NCBI GenBank assembly: GCA_015233155.1
Contig: JADFYG010000020.1
Location: forward strand, 1-64,000
DNA from: Candidatus Rifleibacteriota bacterium
GTDB taxonomy: Bacteria > Muiribacteriota > Ozemobacteria > Ozemobacterales > Ozemobacteraceae
Reading direction: 5' to 3'
Length of the DNA stretch: 64,000 bases
In this document: positions 1 to 9,048 of the stretch, one piece after another
How positions within the stretch are numbered: the stretch's first letter is position 1
Layout of the letters: each line of letters begins with the position of its first letter
Position numbers and translations under genes: made by a program
Notes under the pieces: model-generated
What the model was told of the DNA's origin: nothing
Databases searched by the model: none
Seen by the model: the letters and a program-made list of their open reading frames with translations, nothing else

Positions 1-421
1 CGTTGATGACGGTCAGCAGCATGTTAAGAATCGCCGAGTTCGCCTTGAAAATTTCGTCGAGAAAAGCTATCTTCGCCTCGGGAAGATGCCCGCGAACCTT
101 GCGGATATATCTGCCGCTTTTGAGTTCCTGGATGTCGACCGGGCCCATGATCTCGCTCGGTTCAGTAAACTTGGTAAGCATGTACTCGAAATATTCACCC
201 GTCGGTATGCCAAGTCCCTGACAGAAAACAGACACCAGGAGTGATTTGGCGGTACCGGGACGGCCGATGAACAGCATTGGCTCCTGTGCGGCAACGGCAG
301 TTATCATGAGCTTCAGTAGATCGTCACGCTTGAGAAAGAAGCCGCGAAGACGCTCGTAGAAATCGACGATCCGCTCACGGACAAGATTTATGGTATCGGT
401 GGCTGGTGTGGTGTCGGTCAT
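1..421 (-). CDS. MoxR-family AAA+ ATPase, partial (N-terminal part)
   Basis: The first 140 codons of a MoxR/RavA-type AAA+ ATPase are visible; the rest lies beyond the left edge. The Walker A loop reads GRPGTAKS, near residue 53. A Walker B segment with FLDEIFKAN follows near residue 125, the usual MoxR spacing. MoxR ATPases are known as chaperone-like partners of von Willebrand A proteins; that partner would be expected further left and is not seen. The start at 421 follows an AAGGA about ten bases upstream, and no other ATG, GTG or TTG was found close upstream in the frame. It is transcribed leftwards and is separated from the genes at 978-6623 by a small gene on the other strand and a palindrome, so it may have its own promoter. 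Confidence 0.9.
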   Translation of the reverse strand, partial: MTDTTPATDTINLVRERIVDFYERLRGFFLKRDDLLKLMITAVAAQEPMLFIGRPGTAKSLLVSVFCQGLGIPTGEYFEYMLTKFTEPSEIMGPVDIQELKSGRYIRKVRGHLPEAKIAFLDEIFKANSAILNMLLTVIN

Positions 422-626
422 GAAAAGCCCGTCCTTACTGGAAAGAAGTTGTTGTTCCTCCGCATTATGAGCGTCTGTCTGACGGGAATGCGCGATTAAG
501 TTACCGAAACATAGCACACGGATTCCTGTATTTCAATGGGCAATTTGCCCTGCAGATCCCGCAATCCGTCAGGGTCATTTAATTTTCCACCGTAGAATGG
601 CTTGAATAGACTGATTTCAATGAATG

Positions 627-701
627 GTAGGGCGGGACCGCCGGGCCCGCCGAAAAAGCTCGTGGCGAAAGGCGCGGCGCGCCCGGCGGTCGCTGCCCTA
701 C
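627..701. repeat. GC-rich imperfect palindrome
   Basis: The arms begin with GTAGGGC and end with GCCCTAC. They continue inwards with ACCGCCGGGC opposite GCCCGGCGGT, so almost the whole 75 bases can fold on themselves. The 15-mer GCGGCGCGCCCGGCG near 673-687 recurs near 51437, inside the large palindrome there, which suggests one dispersed repeat family. It lies between the MoxR start and a small convergent gene. Confidence 0.75.
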
Positions 702-750
702 CTGTCAAGAATTAAATGACCCTGGGAATCCGTAAGATGCCTTGGAAACG

Positions 751-759
751 TGCTATAAT
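751..759 (+). promoter_or_regulatory. Predicted extended -10 promoter element
   Basis: TGCTATAAT is a perfect extended -10 box (TG, one base, TATAAT) 36 bases before the small zinc-ribbon gene at 796. No good -35 box is seen, which extended -10 promoters tolerate. Confidence 0.45.
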
Positions 760-795
760 AGATATAGACCTTCAGTATTTCGAAAGGATAAATAA

Positions 796-957
796 ATGGA
801 CGAAAAAACAGGAAACAGAGTCACCGTTAGTGGAATTTACAAGTGCAAGGAACATCCGGATTGCAACAAGACGTTTACCAAAGGAGCTATTTTCCTGCCC
901 TGTGGTAGAGCTGGAAGCCATGGCGCCACCTGGATTCTAGTCAGAAAAACAGGTTAG
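796..957 (+). CDS. Small zinc-ribbon-like protein, 53 aa (YjzC-like)
   Basis: A 53-residue protein. The order of conserved-looking residues is TGxRVxxSGIYKC, a second Cys in HPDC, KGAIFLPC, then HGATWILV. This spacing resembles the YjzC-type small zinc-ribbon proteins, which share an SGxYxC start, a KGxxFPPC centre and an HxxTWxL end. The exact role of that family is not known to me. An AAAGGA lies about eight bases before the ATG, and a strong extended -10 box lies just upstream. Both support real expression although the gene is short. It is convergent with the propeller gene at 978-3347, whose stop is 21 bases away. The family match is by eye only. Confidence 0.65.
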   Translation: MDEKTGNRVTVSGIYKCKEHPDCNKTFTKGAIFLPCGRAGSHGATWILVRKTG

Positions 958-977
958 TCCGTCTGATTTCTCTGGCA

Positions 978-3347
978 TTATTGCAGTAGTGAATTTTGCT
1001 GTGTGAATGGCAGAAAGAAACGACGCAAGCGAACGTTCGTGCCCATCCACAAATAGTCTCCATTCACCGCAAAACACCGGACTCCTCCCGCATCATATTT
1101 ATCCCAGAACAGCCCGTCAAAATAATTAATTGAAGCGGGAGATTCAGGAGGAGTTTCCACCTGCGCATATTCATCGCTCTGATTGGCTGATAATTTCTTT
1201 CCTGTGCTATGTACATATTCATAAAACTTTTTTTCCACCGGCTTTAGTGGAACATTGTCTTGAACCTTTTGTTCCAGCTTGTTAAACGACAATATGACCG
1301 GTGGACTATCAGAGCCTTCAGGATTTTCGTCGCAAGCGACCCAGATGGCTGTTTGTCCGCTTGAATTCTGGCCTCCAATAAGCGCCGTGATGTTGTTGGA
1401 GGCGAAATTTGCATTCGTCCTGGTATAAAGATAAATGTCGCCTTCCCCGGACAAACGAAAAAGTCCCTTGTTTGAACCGATCCAAAGGTCTCCCGCTCCA
1501 TCCGCGGTTATGCAGGAGAATTGCCCGTCAACGGCAAGCTGAGAAACAGAAAACCCCGAACCATTCCAGTAGGACAACGCATTTGAATGCAAAATGGCAA
1601 GAGGTGCTTTTTTTCCTGGATGCAGTGGGCGTGCAAAACCCACGATATCTAAAAACGGCAGATTTTCTATGGGGCCGTAATGTTCCCACTCGAATTCCGA
1701 AAAGTCTGATGCACTCAGACCGTTTTTCAAAATATAAAAACCGTCCGTACGAGTTCCGATAAAAAGGTTTTTTCCTTCCGCCATTAGCGCGGTCAGGTCA
1801 GTTCCAGAATTCCAGGGGGATTTGTCTTCCGGAATTATTTCAAAGACGGCCTTTCCAATGGTGCCGAGGTTCTGAGAAAATCGCAGGCGCGCCAGTGATT
1901 TTTTGTGAGATGAGTCTCCGACAATCATCCATAAACTCTGATTTTTATCGACAGCAATGCGATAAACATTATCGACAGGCAGGTTGCCGGCGTCCTTATT
2001 ATAGTGTTCCCACGTTTTCCCACGTGCATTCAGCAATTTATTATTAGTTTCATCCGTGGGCTTTGTTAAACCTTCCTTTGATACGGCAAGGTCGATGTCG
2101 TCCAGGATCGTATCTTCCGTTAGGCCCTTTCGACGAACATAACGAGCCAGACCATCTTTGTTTGCCACCCAGATGTCATCACTGACGACAATTTGAGAAA
2201 CAGGGGCATTTCCCGCGATGGGGGAAAAAGTCTTGAAATTTCTGATTTCAAAGGCATTGTTTCTGAATTCATTGTAACCATATGCATTTTCGGAAATAAT
2301 GATCAGACCGCCATCAGTACAAACAGCGATATGAGTACCTGTGCGATACAATCGATTCACGTTGTTAGAAGGAAAACCGGAATTTGTCAGGGAAAAGTTC
2401 GTCCACTTCCCGTTGAAAAACCTCCATAATCCCGAGGATCTGGTTCCAACCCATAGGACATTGTCGCTTCCTATGAAACTCGTCAACGCATCCGAGCTTT
2501 TTTTCTCGCTTTCGAAAATGCTTTTTCCAATGACAATACTGGTAATCAAGGTATCCGGCTGCGGAAATACATTTTTTTCCACTGCAAGTCGCTCCCGAAA
2601 AAGAGAAAGCCCTCCTGATACTCCGATTAAGATTTGTTCCTGGCCGTTATTTGGATTCCGAAAAAACAAAACAGAGTCGACCCGATCTGAAGCAAGACCC
2701 TGTTTTTTATCAATCCGCCCCTCTTTTCCGTCTTCGATAAAAATCAGACCAGCCCCCTTTGTGGAGAGCCATCCGTGGGTGGTATCCGTGAAAGAAAGAC
2801 CGGTAATCTCATCAACCTTTAAAGATTCCTTTGAAGAATAATTCACGGGAAGGAAATGAGTTTTGCCTGTTACCCCCGGAAGGCTGGCTCTTGCGATAAA
2901 TCCTCCAAAACAACCGATAACCACTTCCTTTTCAAATGCCTGTACTCTTTCGACATCCAGGTTGGGAAGTCCGTCGGAAATGCCATACACCTGAATAATT
3001 TTGTTTTCGGGCTGATAATGTCCCAATCCTTTTTGGGACGCTATCCAGAGATTTCCGCCTGAATCAAATACAATGTCTTTTATCGGGCTGGAAGCAATTT
3101 CTTCCGGGAGTTGCAGGGGGGTCCAAAGACAGATTTTTCCATCATATATGGCAACCCCGTTGTTTGTTCCGGCTGCCAGTCTGGTTTTACACGCGGCAAA
3201 GCTTGTAATCTTTTTCCCAAAAAAACCATCCTGGGTAGTAAAAATCTGCATTGTGGCACCAGATAAAACCGTGGAAAAAGCGGACAGAAACAAAAATCCC
3301 AAAACCAGGGTCCGGCTTCGTAAAAGCCGCATATTTCTTCTCATCAT
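978..3347 (-). CDS. Secreted beta-propeller (Reg_prop-type) protein
   Basis: A 789-residue protein with an N-terminal signal peptide (Arg-rich start, then LVLGFLFLSAFSTVLSG). The body is a series of beta-propeller-like strands with repeated motifs such as GNLWIASQKGLGHY, VLWVGTRSSGLWRF, DLWIGSNKGLFRL and DYLWMGTN. These are typical of the Reg_prop repeats found in the sensor half of hybrid kinases. Here no membrane helix or kinase follows, so it is probably a free periplasmic or secreted propeller. Its ATG comes one base after the stop of the gene at 3349, so translation is coupled. With the two genes upstream and the MoxR gene beyond, it could be the propeller part of a MoxR-linked complex, but that is inference. 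Confidence 0.8.
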   Translation of the reverse strand: MMRRNMRLLRSRTLVLGFLFLSAFSTVLSGATMQIFTTQDGFFGKKITSFAACKTRLAAGTNNGVAIYDGKICLWTPLQLPEEIASSPIKDIVFDSGGNLWIASQKGLGHYQPENKIIQVYGISDGLPNLDVERVQAFEKEVVIGCFGGFIARASLPGVTGKTHFLPVNYSSKESLKVDEITGLSFTDTTHGWLSTKGAGLIFIEDGKEGRIDKKQGLASDRVDSVLFFRNPNNGQEQILIGVSGGLSLFRERLAVEKNVFPQPDTLITSIVIGKSIFESEKKSSDALTSFIGSDNVLWVGTRSSGLWRFFNGKWTNFSLTNSGFPSNNVNRLYRTGTHIAVCTDGGLIIISENAYGYNEFRNNAFEIRNFKTFSPIAGNAPVSQIVVSDDIWVANKDGLARYVRRKGLTEDTILDDIDLAVSKEGLTKPTDETNNKLLNARGKTWEHYNKDAGNLPVDNVYRIAVDKNQSLWMIVGDSSHKKSLARLRFSQNLGTIGKAVFEIIPEDKSPWNSGTDLTALMAEGKNLFIGTRTDGFYILKNGLSASDFSEFEWEHYGPIENLPFLDIVGFARPLHPGKKAPLAILHSNALSYWNGSGFSVSQLAVDGQFSCITADGAGDLWIGSNKGLFRLSGEGDIYLYTRTNANFASNNITALIGGQNSSGQTAIWVACDENPEGSDSPPVILSFNKLEQKVQDNVPLKPVEKKFYEYVHSTGKKLSANQSDEYAQVETPPESPASINYFDGLFWDKYDAGGVRCFAVNGDYLWMGTNVRLRRFFLPFTQQNSLLQ

Positions 3348-3348
3348 T

Positions 3349-5220
3349 TCAGTTCCGTCCTTTCGGGGAAGAATTCAGCGCGCCGCTGCGACAGGCGGCC
3401 AACCAGCGGGGAAATGCATTTGCTCCGCCGCCTGAAAGAGCGCGGGCATGTTCGAGCCAGAGAGAGCGTCGACGCTCTCTGAATTGGTGCTGCTCCAGTT
3501 TTTCCGGGACGAGGTCGGCAAGGACGCCGATCTCGAGAAAACTCAGGATCGTGAGGATTTCATCCATCATCGTCTCGTCCGCGGTCGTTCCGATGTGACC
3601 CAGCCAGAGAAGTGCACGGTTAAGCAGCTCATCGAGTTGAAAACGCCGTTTTGGCGAAGAACTCAGAAACAGACACATCGTCACCCATTCGGCGGAGCCG
3701 CGAAAGTCCGCCCACCGATTCGGAGGTCTCGGAATATGCGCCAGCAGCATCTCAAACAGTCGCTGATCGTTTATGGGAATGTGGTAGGACATGCATAAGC
3801 GGTAGATGTCACAGTACAGGGTCAACAGGTGGATATCCCACTGTTGAGTCTGTCCGTGCTCAAAATCAGGCGGAAGAATGTACCTACGGAAATCAGCCAT
3901 CGCCCCATAATCGGCCACCAGAAAAAGGAGGACGCGTTGACTTCGCGCCAGTCCGGCAACGCCATCCCGGGCATTCATGCAGAGCTGGAAATATTCACCC
4001 CAGTCGGAGTGTCCATCGACGTACCGATTGAAGATGGCTCTGGCAACAGGTTTCCCATCACTGGTTTCGGGGAGTTCCGAGGTGGAAAGCGCCGCAAGCC
4101 ATGGTATACGTTCCAGTTCACCATCGCCGGACGGTGCGACGCGCGGAAACGTTAACGCCGGACGATAAAGAGAACCGGTGAAAAAATCCTGCAGTGAGGA
4201 ATCTTTCATCCGATCCATGGTTAACAGGCTATACCAGCGGCGAGTCGATTCGGAACGTGAGTTTCTCGAGGGAAGATCTGGCCAGGCGTGCAGATCCACG
4301 AGTTTCTGTTTCTGGAGGTCGTGTGAGATTTCCATTTTCGTAGACGTGAGCACAGCGCCCAGTTCGATGCCCAGGATTCTCTGTTTCACGACGTCGTGCG
4401 ATATTTCCGGAGAATGGCTTTTGTCTCTCGGCCACTGGTAAGGAACCAGTCTCTGTGCGATATTTTCCGAAAGATGTGTTTTCAAAAGCAGGTGGAACTG
4501 AGCTTTGACTATTGGCAGAAGCCATACGGCCGGGCCACAACCAGCAAGCTGGAGAAAGCGGTTGACATTGACCTGTATGCGGGCGAGATCTTTCAGACCC
4601 ATCAGGGAAAGCTTTCCCGCGGAGCCGAGTTCAGCGACCCCGGCCCCGTCATGTTCCGAAAAATTATGAAATACTCGGCGTTCGGCGGCATATCCTGTGC
4701 GCATCGAATCGACCGCCTGACGGAAAATATCCGGATCTTCGAATCGCTCCGCAAAAGCCAGAAGAAGTCCGTAATGAACCTCGGCCTCGAGTTTGTTGCC
4801 ACGGATGGTGGCAAGAAGCTCCCCTTTGGAAGCTATGTTCACATCGTCGCGAGAGAGAGCGGCGAATTCGGGAAAAAGCTTTGCATAAGCATGTGCGGCA
4901 GCGAGGAAGCTCTTTTGATCCGCGTCAAGAATGCCGGCGGTCATCCTGCCAATCGTGGCGGAAAGTTTCGCATCGAGTTTCAGGCTGAGATCCGCCCGCT
5001 CCCGCCAGAGAAGGGGTTGTTCGATATGTCCGAAGAGTATGTTGTCGATTTCCCGGATACGTCTGAGGAATTCACCTTTTCCCGAGTCGGAGTATGTGTG
5101 GACCTCTGATAGCGCGCCCTCTCGGAACTGCGTGGGACGTCCCTTCAGAGCTTTGAAGGAGCCCGCTTCTCCGACCTGACCGTCTTCTGACATGGCGAGG
5201 AGACCAAGACTGCGTGCCAC
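3349..5220 (-). CDS. Unrecognised protein, about 623 aa
   Basis: I do not recognise the family. The protein looks soluble and mostly helical, with no signal peptide, clear membrane segment or catalytic motif; residues toward the C-terminus (LLFLVADYG, LLALYC-like stretches) suggest an alpha-helical repeat fold. The open frame continues upstream to 5388 inside the preceding gene. The only usable starts near the junction are GTG at 5220 (chosen) and ATG at 5193; neither has a good ribosome site. The weak start, the frame that stays open across the junction, and a run of ten A at the end of the preceding gene make a frameshifted fusion with the upstream protein possible. It is followed without a gap by the beta-propeller gene. 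Confidence 0.6.
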   Translation of the reverse strand: MARSLGLLAMSEDGQVGEAGSFKALKGRPTQFREGALSEVHTYSDSGKGEFLRRIREIDNILFGHIEQPLLWRERADLSLKLDAKLSATIGRMTAGILDADQKSFLAAAHAYAKLFPEFAALSRDDVNIASKGELLATIRGNKLEAEVHYGLLLAFAERFEDPDIFRQAVDSMRTGYAAERRVFHNFSEHDGAGVAELGSAGKLSLMGLKDLARIQVNVNRFLQLAGCGPAVWLLPIVKAQFHLLLKTHLSENIAQRLVPYQWPRDKSHSPEISHDVVKQRILGIELGAVLTSTKMEISHDLQKQKLVDLHAWPDLPSRNSRSESTRRWYSLLTMDRMKDSSLQDFFTGSLYRPALTFPRVAPSGDGELERIPWLAALSTSELPETSDGKPVARAIFNRYVDGHSDWGEYFQLCMNARDGVAGLARSQRVLLFLVADYGAMADFRRYILPPDFEHGQTQQWDIHLLTLYCDIYRLCMSYHIPINDQRLFEMLLAHIPRPPNRWADFRGSAEWVTMCLFLSSSPKRRFQLDELLNRALLWLGHIGTTADETMMDEILTILSFLEIGVLADLVPEKLEQHQFRERRRSLWLEHARALSGGGANAFPRWLAACRSGALNSSPKGRN

Positions 5221-5246
5221 ATCGTCAGGAATCTCTATTTCCAGAA

Positions 5247-6623
5247 TCAGGCTTTTTTTTTTATCTCCGGAAAATCGAATGTCCAGAGGGACTCGTAGTT
5301 GTCTATTTTCGTGAGGGCCTGTTCGGCGCGAAATGTCAGGAAAAAATCGATCGGCCTGATATTCTGACCAGGCAAATGGGTAACGCACATTCCGCTCCCG
5401 TCGCCTTCAACGGATTCAAAGCATAACCAGTCGCCTGAAGGACAGTTAAATATACGGTAAAGCGCTTCGGGCGACAGACGCGGAATCAGTGTTTGTCCGG
5501 TTGGAACATATATTCGTTCATCAAGATGTACGAATGAGGGAAAGGCGTCACTGAGAACGCTTGCGAAGCCACGGTCCGCGTGTTCAGAGGATGCGAGAAT
5601 CCAGATTGTTCCATCTTTTCCAAACCATCCTGAGAAGCCGGAGATACGTTTCATCGATTCAGCCGAAATGATCGCCTGGAAATGAGCCGGATCAGATATT
5701 TTCCATAAATGAGCCGGGGCGGCCTCGTCTGTCCGGCGGAGCGTCGGTTCGATGATGATCTTTTCCGTTTCTTCCGGTTGGGGGGTGGCGGGCGAAGGAA
5801 GCCGAACCTCAATGACTGAGGCGGCCTGGCGCCATGCGGGAGCAATAGGGGTGGTTTCACCATTCTGGTTGATCAGCAGAACACTGTTTGCCAGGAAGCG
5901 AAAGCTGTTGAGACGCACTCCGTTTCCGGGGTCGGACAGGCTCCAACCAGCTTCGATGTAGAGGCCATCTTGTCCGGGAACCTGATTGTACCACACAAGC
6001 TTTTCCTCCAGCTGCTCGAGAACCCAGATTGAAGGTTTGCGGATACGGATGAGCCGAACGGTCAATGCAGGATCATTTCCACCGGACAATCCTGCAAAGA
6101 TGCCACTTTCCAAAATGGCAAAGTCGATGATTCCCTGTTGAAGAAGGTAGTGGCGTCGGATAACATCAAAAAAGAGTTGATTATCCGATGTGCGGATAAT
6201 GATTACTTCGGCTGTCCGGCGAACGGGTTCGCGTGTTAAAATGCTGTTCCGAAAAACATCGATCCAGGCGGCCTTTCGAACAATGCCGGCCGGGATACCG
6301 ACTGACCAGACATCCTGGGGAATAACCGCTGACCCGCGCAGGATTCCACCTATCTTGTCGCCGATTTTGTCACCGATTTTTCCGAGAAAGCTGGCAAAGC
6401 TTCCTGAGGCTGGAGCAGGGGATGGCGTGTTCTGCTTTCCCCGCCACCAGATTCCCCAGGGGGGCTGCACTTCCTGGACAAATTCTCCTTCCAGCTGCCC
6501 CGTGTCGGAAAGAACCTTCGCCGCCAGGAGATCGGCGGGACAGGTCATCTTCAGAAACAACTCTTCGGACGGCACGCGAAGCATTTCTCCACATAATAAT
6601 GTCGGCGGTGGGGGTCCCGCCAT
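5247..6623 (-). CDS. Unrecognised protein, 458 aa
   Basis: No family recognised with confidence. The N-terminal 90 residues contain several Trp (PPWGIWW) and a GDKIGDKIG repeat near residue 85. The middle has beta-rich segments and a Pro-rich linker near residue 285 (PSPATPQPEE). The C-terminal third has further beta-strand-like stretches. It is the first gene of the leftward set that continues with the 623-residue protein and the beta-propeller protein. MoxR and vWA systems are known to carry poorly conserved companion proteins (the bpX class described for MoxR-vWA-beta-propeller ternary systems). This protein or the next could be one, but I see no diagnostic motif. No good ribosome site precedes the ATG at 6623, but an in-frame stop just upstream limits the choice. 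Confidence 0.65.
   Translation of the reverse strand: MAGPPPPTLLCGEMLRVPSEELFLKMTCPADLLAAKVLSDTGQLEGEFVQEVQPPWGIWWRGKQNTPSPAPASGSFASFLGKIGDKIGDKIGGILRGSAVIPQDVWSVGIPAGIVRKAAWIDVFRNSILTREPVRRTAEVIIIRTSDNQLFFDVIRRHYLLQQGIIDFAILESGIFAGLSGGNDPALTVRLIRIRKPSIWVLEQLEEKLVWYNQVPGQDGLYIEAGWSLSDPGNGVRLNSFRFLANSVLLINQNGETTPIAPAWRQAASVIEVRLPSPATPQPEETEKIIIEPTLRRTDEAAPAHLWKISDPAHFQAIISAESMKRISGFSGWFGKDGTIWILASSEHADRGFASVLSDAFPSFVHLDERIYVPTGQTLIPRLSPEALYRIFNCPSGDWLCFESVEGDGSGMCVTHLPGQNIRPIDFFLTFRAEQALTKIDNYESLWTFDFPEIKKKA
5253..5262 (-). other. A10 homopolymer at a gene junction (possible -1 slippage site)
   Basis: On the coding (minus) strand ten A in a row sit just before the stop of the 458-residue gene. 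The frame being read gives Ile-Lys-Lys-Lys-Ala-stop. A slip of one base backwards gives Lys-Lys-Lys-Ser and enters the next gene's open frame. Such A-runs are known ribosome slippage sites, for example in dnaX. They are also common places for sequencing error and polymerase slippage. Confidence 0.5.
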
Positions 6624-6741
6624 CCAGATTCACATTTCATACCCTACCAGAATCATCTTGTCCGGGCAAGATAACTTTTGTTGATTGTCTGCGCCAGGCA
6701 GAACACACTTTTATTTGAGTGTCTGAGAGTAAGTGACGCCT

Positions 6742-9048
6742 CTATGACTTAAGAATTCTGCTGATAATTTCACTGACCTGAATGGCGTTATATGGTTTAT
6801 TTATTACACCGCAGAAGCCGTATTTCTTATAATCTGACATTATAGGGTCGACGGAATATCCGCTGGAAACAATAATCTTTGCGTCAGGGGCTATCTCATG
6901 CAGCTGGAGCGCTGCGTCTTTGCCTCCCAAGCCTCCTGGAATAGTCAGATCCATGATAACAAGGTCAAACGGTTTTCCTTTTTCAGCTTCTCTTTTGAAC
7001 ATCTCTATGGCCGCCTTGCCATCTTTGGCGACATCAACCTCATAACCAAGAGATGTTAAGATGTACCCGGATACATTTCTCACCAGTTCTTCATCATCCA
7101 TGACAAGGATTTTACCCCTGCCTTGTTTTATTCCTCCTGATGCATCATGTTCAGGATTGACTGTATCGAATAAAGCCGGAATATGAATCGTGAATGTGGT
7201 TCCAACGCCCGTGACCGATTTTACCGATATACTACCTTCGTGGCGTTTCAGAATTGAAAATACGGTTGCAAGCCCGAGTCCGTTACCGGTTTTTTTAGTC
7301 GTGAAATATGGGTCAAATATTTTTCCTATATTTTCATCCGGAATGCCAATCCCCTCATCGGTGAAGGTAATTCTGACATAGTGACCGCCGCGCAGTTTCG
7401 CTATTTCTTCTTCAGCAATACTCGTATTCTGAAAATATATTCTGACCGTCCCTCCGTCAGGCATAGCTTGTACGGCATTTAGTGCGAGATTGCTGAAAAC
7501 CTGATTCATTTGCCCTTTATCAACTTCGACACTCCAGAGATGCGTTGGAATGCTGTAAATGCATTTTACGTTCGAGCCTGAAAGTGCAAAATTCACTCCT
7601 TCCCTGACTATATCAGGAATGGATGCTATTCTTTTTATTGGTGCACCACCCTTTGAAAAAGTCAGCAGCTGGTGGGTCAGATCGGCTGCCCGCTGCGCAG
7701 CATGTTCCGCTTCCGACAGACGGCTGTAAGCCTTATTTTCAGCACCTATCAGCATTTTTGAGAGGCTAACGTTTCCCATGATTGATGTCAGCAGATTATT
7801 GAAATCATGAGCCAATCCCCCGGCCAGTAACCCGAGTGACTCCAGTTTCTGCATTCGCTGCATTTCCTGTTCCATTCGATATTGCGCGGTAATGTCGCGG
7901 AACACAAGTACAACTCCGATGGTTACACTCTTGCTGTCTCTTATTGGGGCGGCACTGTCGGCAAGTATTATCTCAGTCCCATCTTTTCTGATCAGAGCGG
8001 TATGGTTTGCCAGCCCCACTATTAGTCCGGTGTTGATAACTTTTGAAACCGGATTTTCACATGCTTCTCTCGTGTTTTCATTGATAATGTTGAAGACCTC
8101 GGCTAACTGTCTGCCGTTCGCCTCTTTATCAGACCATCCGGTAATCTCTTCCGCCACTTTGTTAATCGAAGTAATATGGCCGGAAATGTCGGTTGTTATA
8201 ACTCCATCGCCAATACTTCTGAGCGTCACAGCCAATCGCTCTTTTTCGCAGGCAATAGCTTCTTCCGCTTTTTCTCTCTCTTTTATTTCGGCTTTAAGAT
8301 GCTTAGTTTGGTTCTGGACCATTTGTTTCAATCCTGTATTGAAGAAAAACAAAACAATTATGACAAATAATCCTGAGCCTGCGGAACCCGTTACCATAAG
8401 CGCCATGTATCCCTGCTCATCTACGGGCATCCGCATGGATTCTATGGCTCTAATTTCGCCTACTTTTTCATGAAACCCACCTTCCTGGGGATATAGCCTG
8501 CGCAAACCGGGTGGGGCTTTTTCCGGGTCACCATGGCATCTCATACATCGCTCTTCATTTTTTAGAAATGGCACTGCATAATACAAATACTTCTTTCCGT
8601 CTATCCGCATAATTTCTTGATAATCCCGAATTTTTCCATCCTGGTTTTCATTAAAAAGCCTGATCAGTTTGGCTTCCAGTTCATCCGCTTTGTTGATCGG
8701 ATTTCTGGGGTTGTTCGCCGCCATTTTATAATAGACTGGTATAAGTCCGTCCTTTGCCCGTTCTTCATTATAAAGACCATGCATAGTTCTGACGATATAC
8801 GTTGAAGAAAGGAGTTTCGGATTATAAAAGTCTTTAGAGATCAGGCCATCATTGATTGCATCGAAGAGTGCCGGATGCATAACTTTCTGAATATACTGAT
8901 GAAACCCTCTGTTAGACAAAAGAATATTCAAGATCTCCTCTTTTGCCTGGCCAATAAAATAATTGGTTATCGCATAGTGGAGAATGCCTGATGCAATAAC
9001 AGCAACAAGCAAAGGAGACACAAGGTAGATCAATACTTTTTTGTTCAC
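6742..9048 (-). CDS. Hybrid histidine kinase with DUF3365-type haem-binding sensor
   Basis: A 768-residue membrane kinase. It has an N-terminal membrane helix (residues 5-25) and then a periplasmic DUF3365/Tll0287-like domain carrying a c-type haem motif, CMRCH near residue 168. A second membrane helix lies around residue 220, followed by a PAS domain (residues about 270-390) and HisKA with LAHDFNNLL. HATPase_c follows, with DEGIGIPDE and GNGLGLAT, and a C-terminal receiver with phospho-acceptor Asp in VIMDLTIPGG. The CxxCH predicts covalent haem, so the input may be redox or a small ligand such as NO or oxygen. The start is GTG at 9048, overlapping the stop of the response regulator gene as GTGA. 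It is the last gene of a three-gene sensory operon. Confidence 0.9.
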   Translation of the reverse strand: MNKKVLIYLVSPLLVAVIASGILHYAITNYFIGQAKEEILNILLSNRGFHQYIQKVMHPALFDAINDGLISKDFYNPKLLSSTYIVRTMHGLYNEERAKDGLIPVYYKMAANNPRNPINKADELEAKLIRLFNENQDGKIRDYQEIMRIDGKKYLYYAVPFLKNEERCMRCHGDPEKAPPGLRRLYPQEGGFHEKVGEIRAIESMRMPVDEQGYMALMVTGSAGSGLFVIIVLFFFNTGLKQMVQNQTKHLKAEIKEREKAEEAIACEKERLAVTLRSIGDGVITTDISGHITSINKVAEEITGWSDKEANGRQLAEVFNIINENTREACENPVSKVINTGLIVGLANHTALIRKDGTEIILADSAAPIRDSKSVTIGVVLVFRDITAQYRMEQEMQRMQKLESLGLLAGGLAHDFNNLLTSIMGNVSLSKMLIGAENKAYSRLSEAEHAAQRAADLTHQLLTFSKGGAPIKRIASIPDIVREGVNFALSGSNVKCIYSIPTHLWSVEVDKGQMNQVFSNLALNAVQAMPDGGTVRIYFQNTSIAEEEIAKLRGGHYVRITFTDEGIGIPDENIGKIFDPYFTTKKTGNGLGLATVFSILKRHEGSISVKSVTGVGTTFTIHIPALFDTVNPEHDASGGIKQGRGKILVMDDEELVRNVSGYILTSLGYEVDVAKDGKAAIEMFKREAEKGKPFDLVIMDLTIPGGLGGKDAALQLHEIAPDAKIIVSSGYSVDPIMSDYKKYGFCGVINKPYNAIQVSEIISRILKS

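Noticed and set aside
496..708. 70-codon frame on the minus strand
   Set aside because: It is translated through the GC-rich palindrome at 627-701 and has no domain or ribosome site.
4396..5109. 237-codon frame on the plus strand
   Set aside because: It lies fully opposite the longer gene at 3349-5220 and has no recognisable motif; the minus strand reads better.
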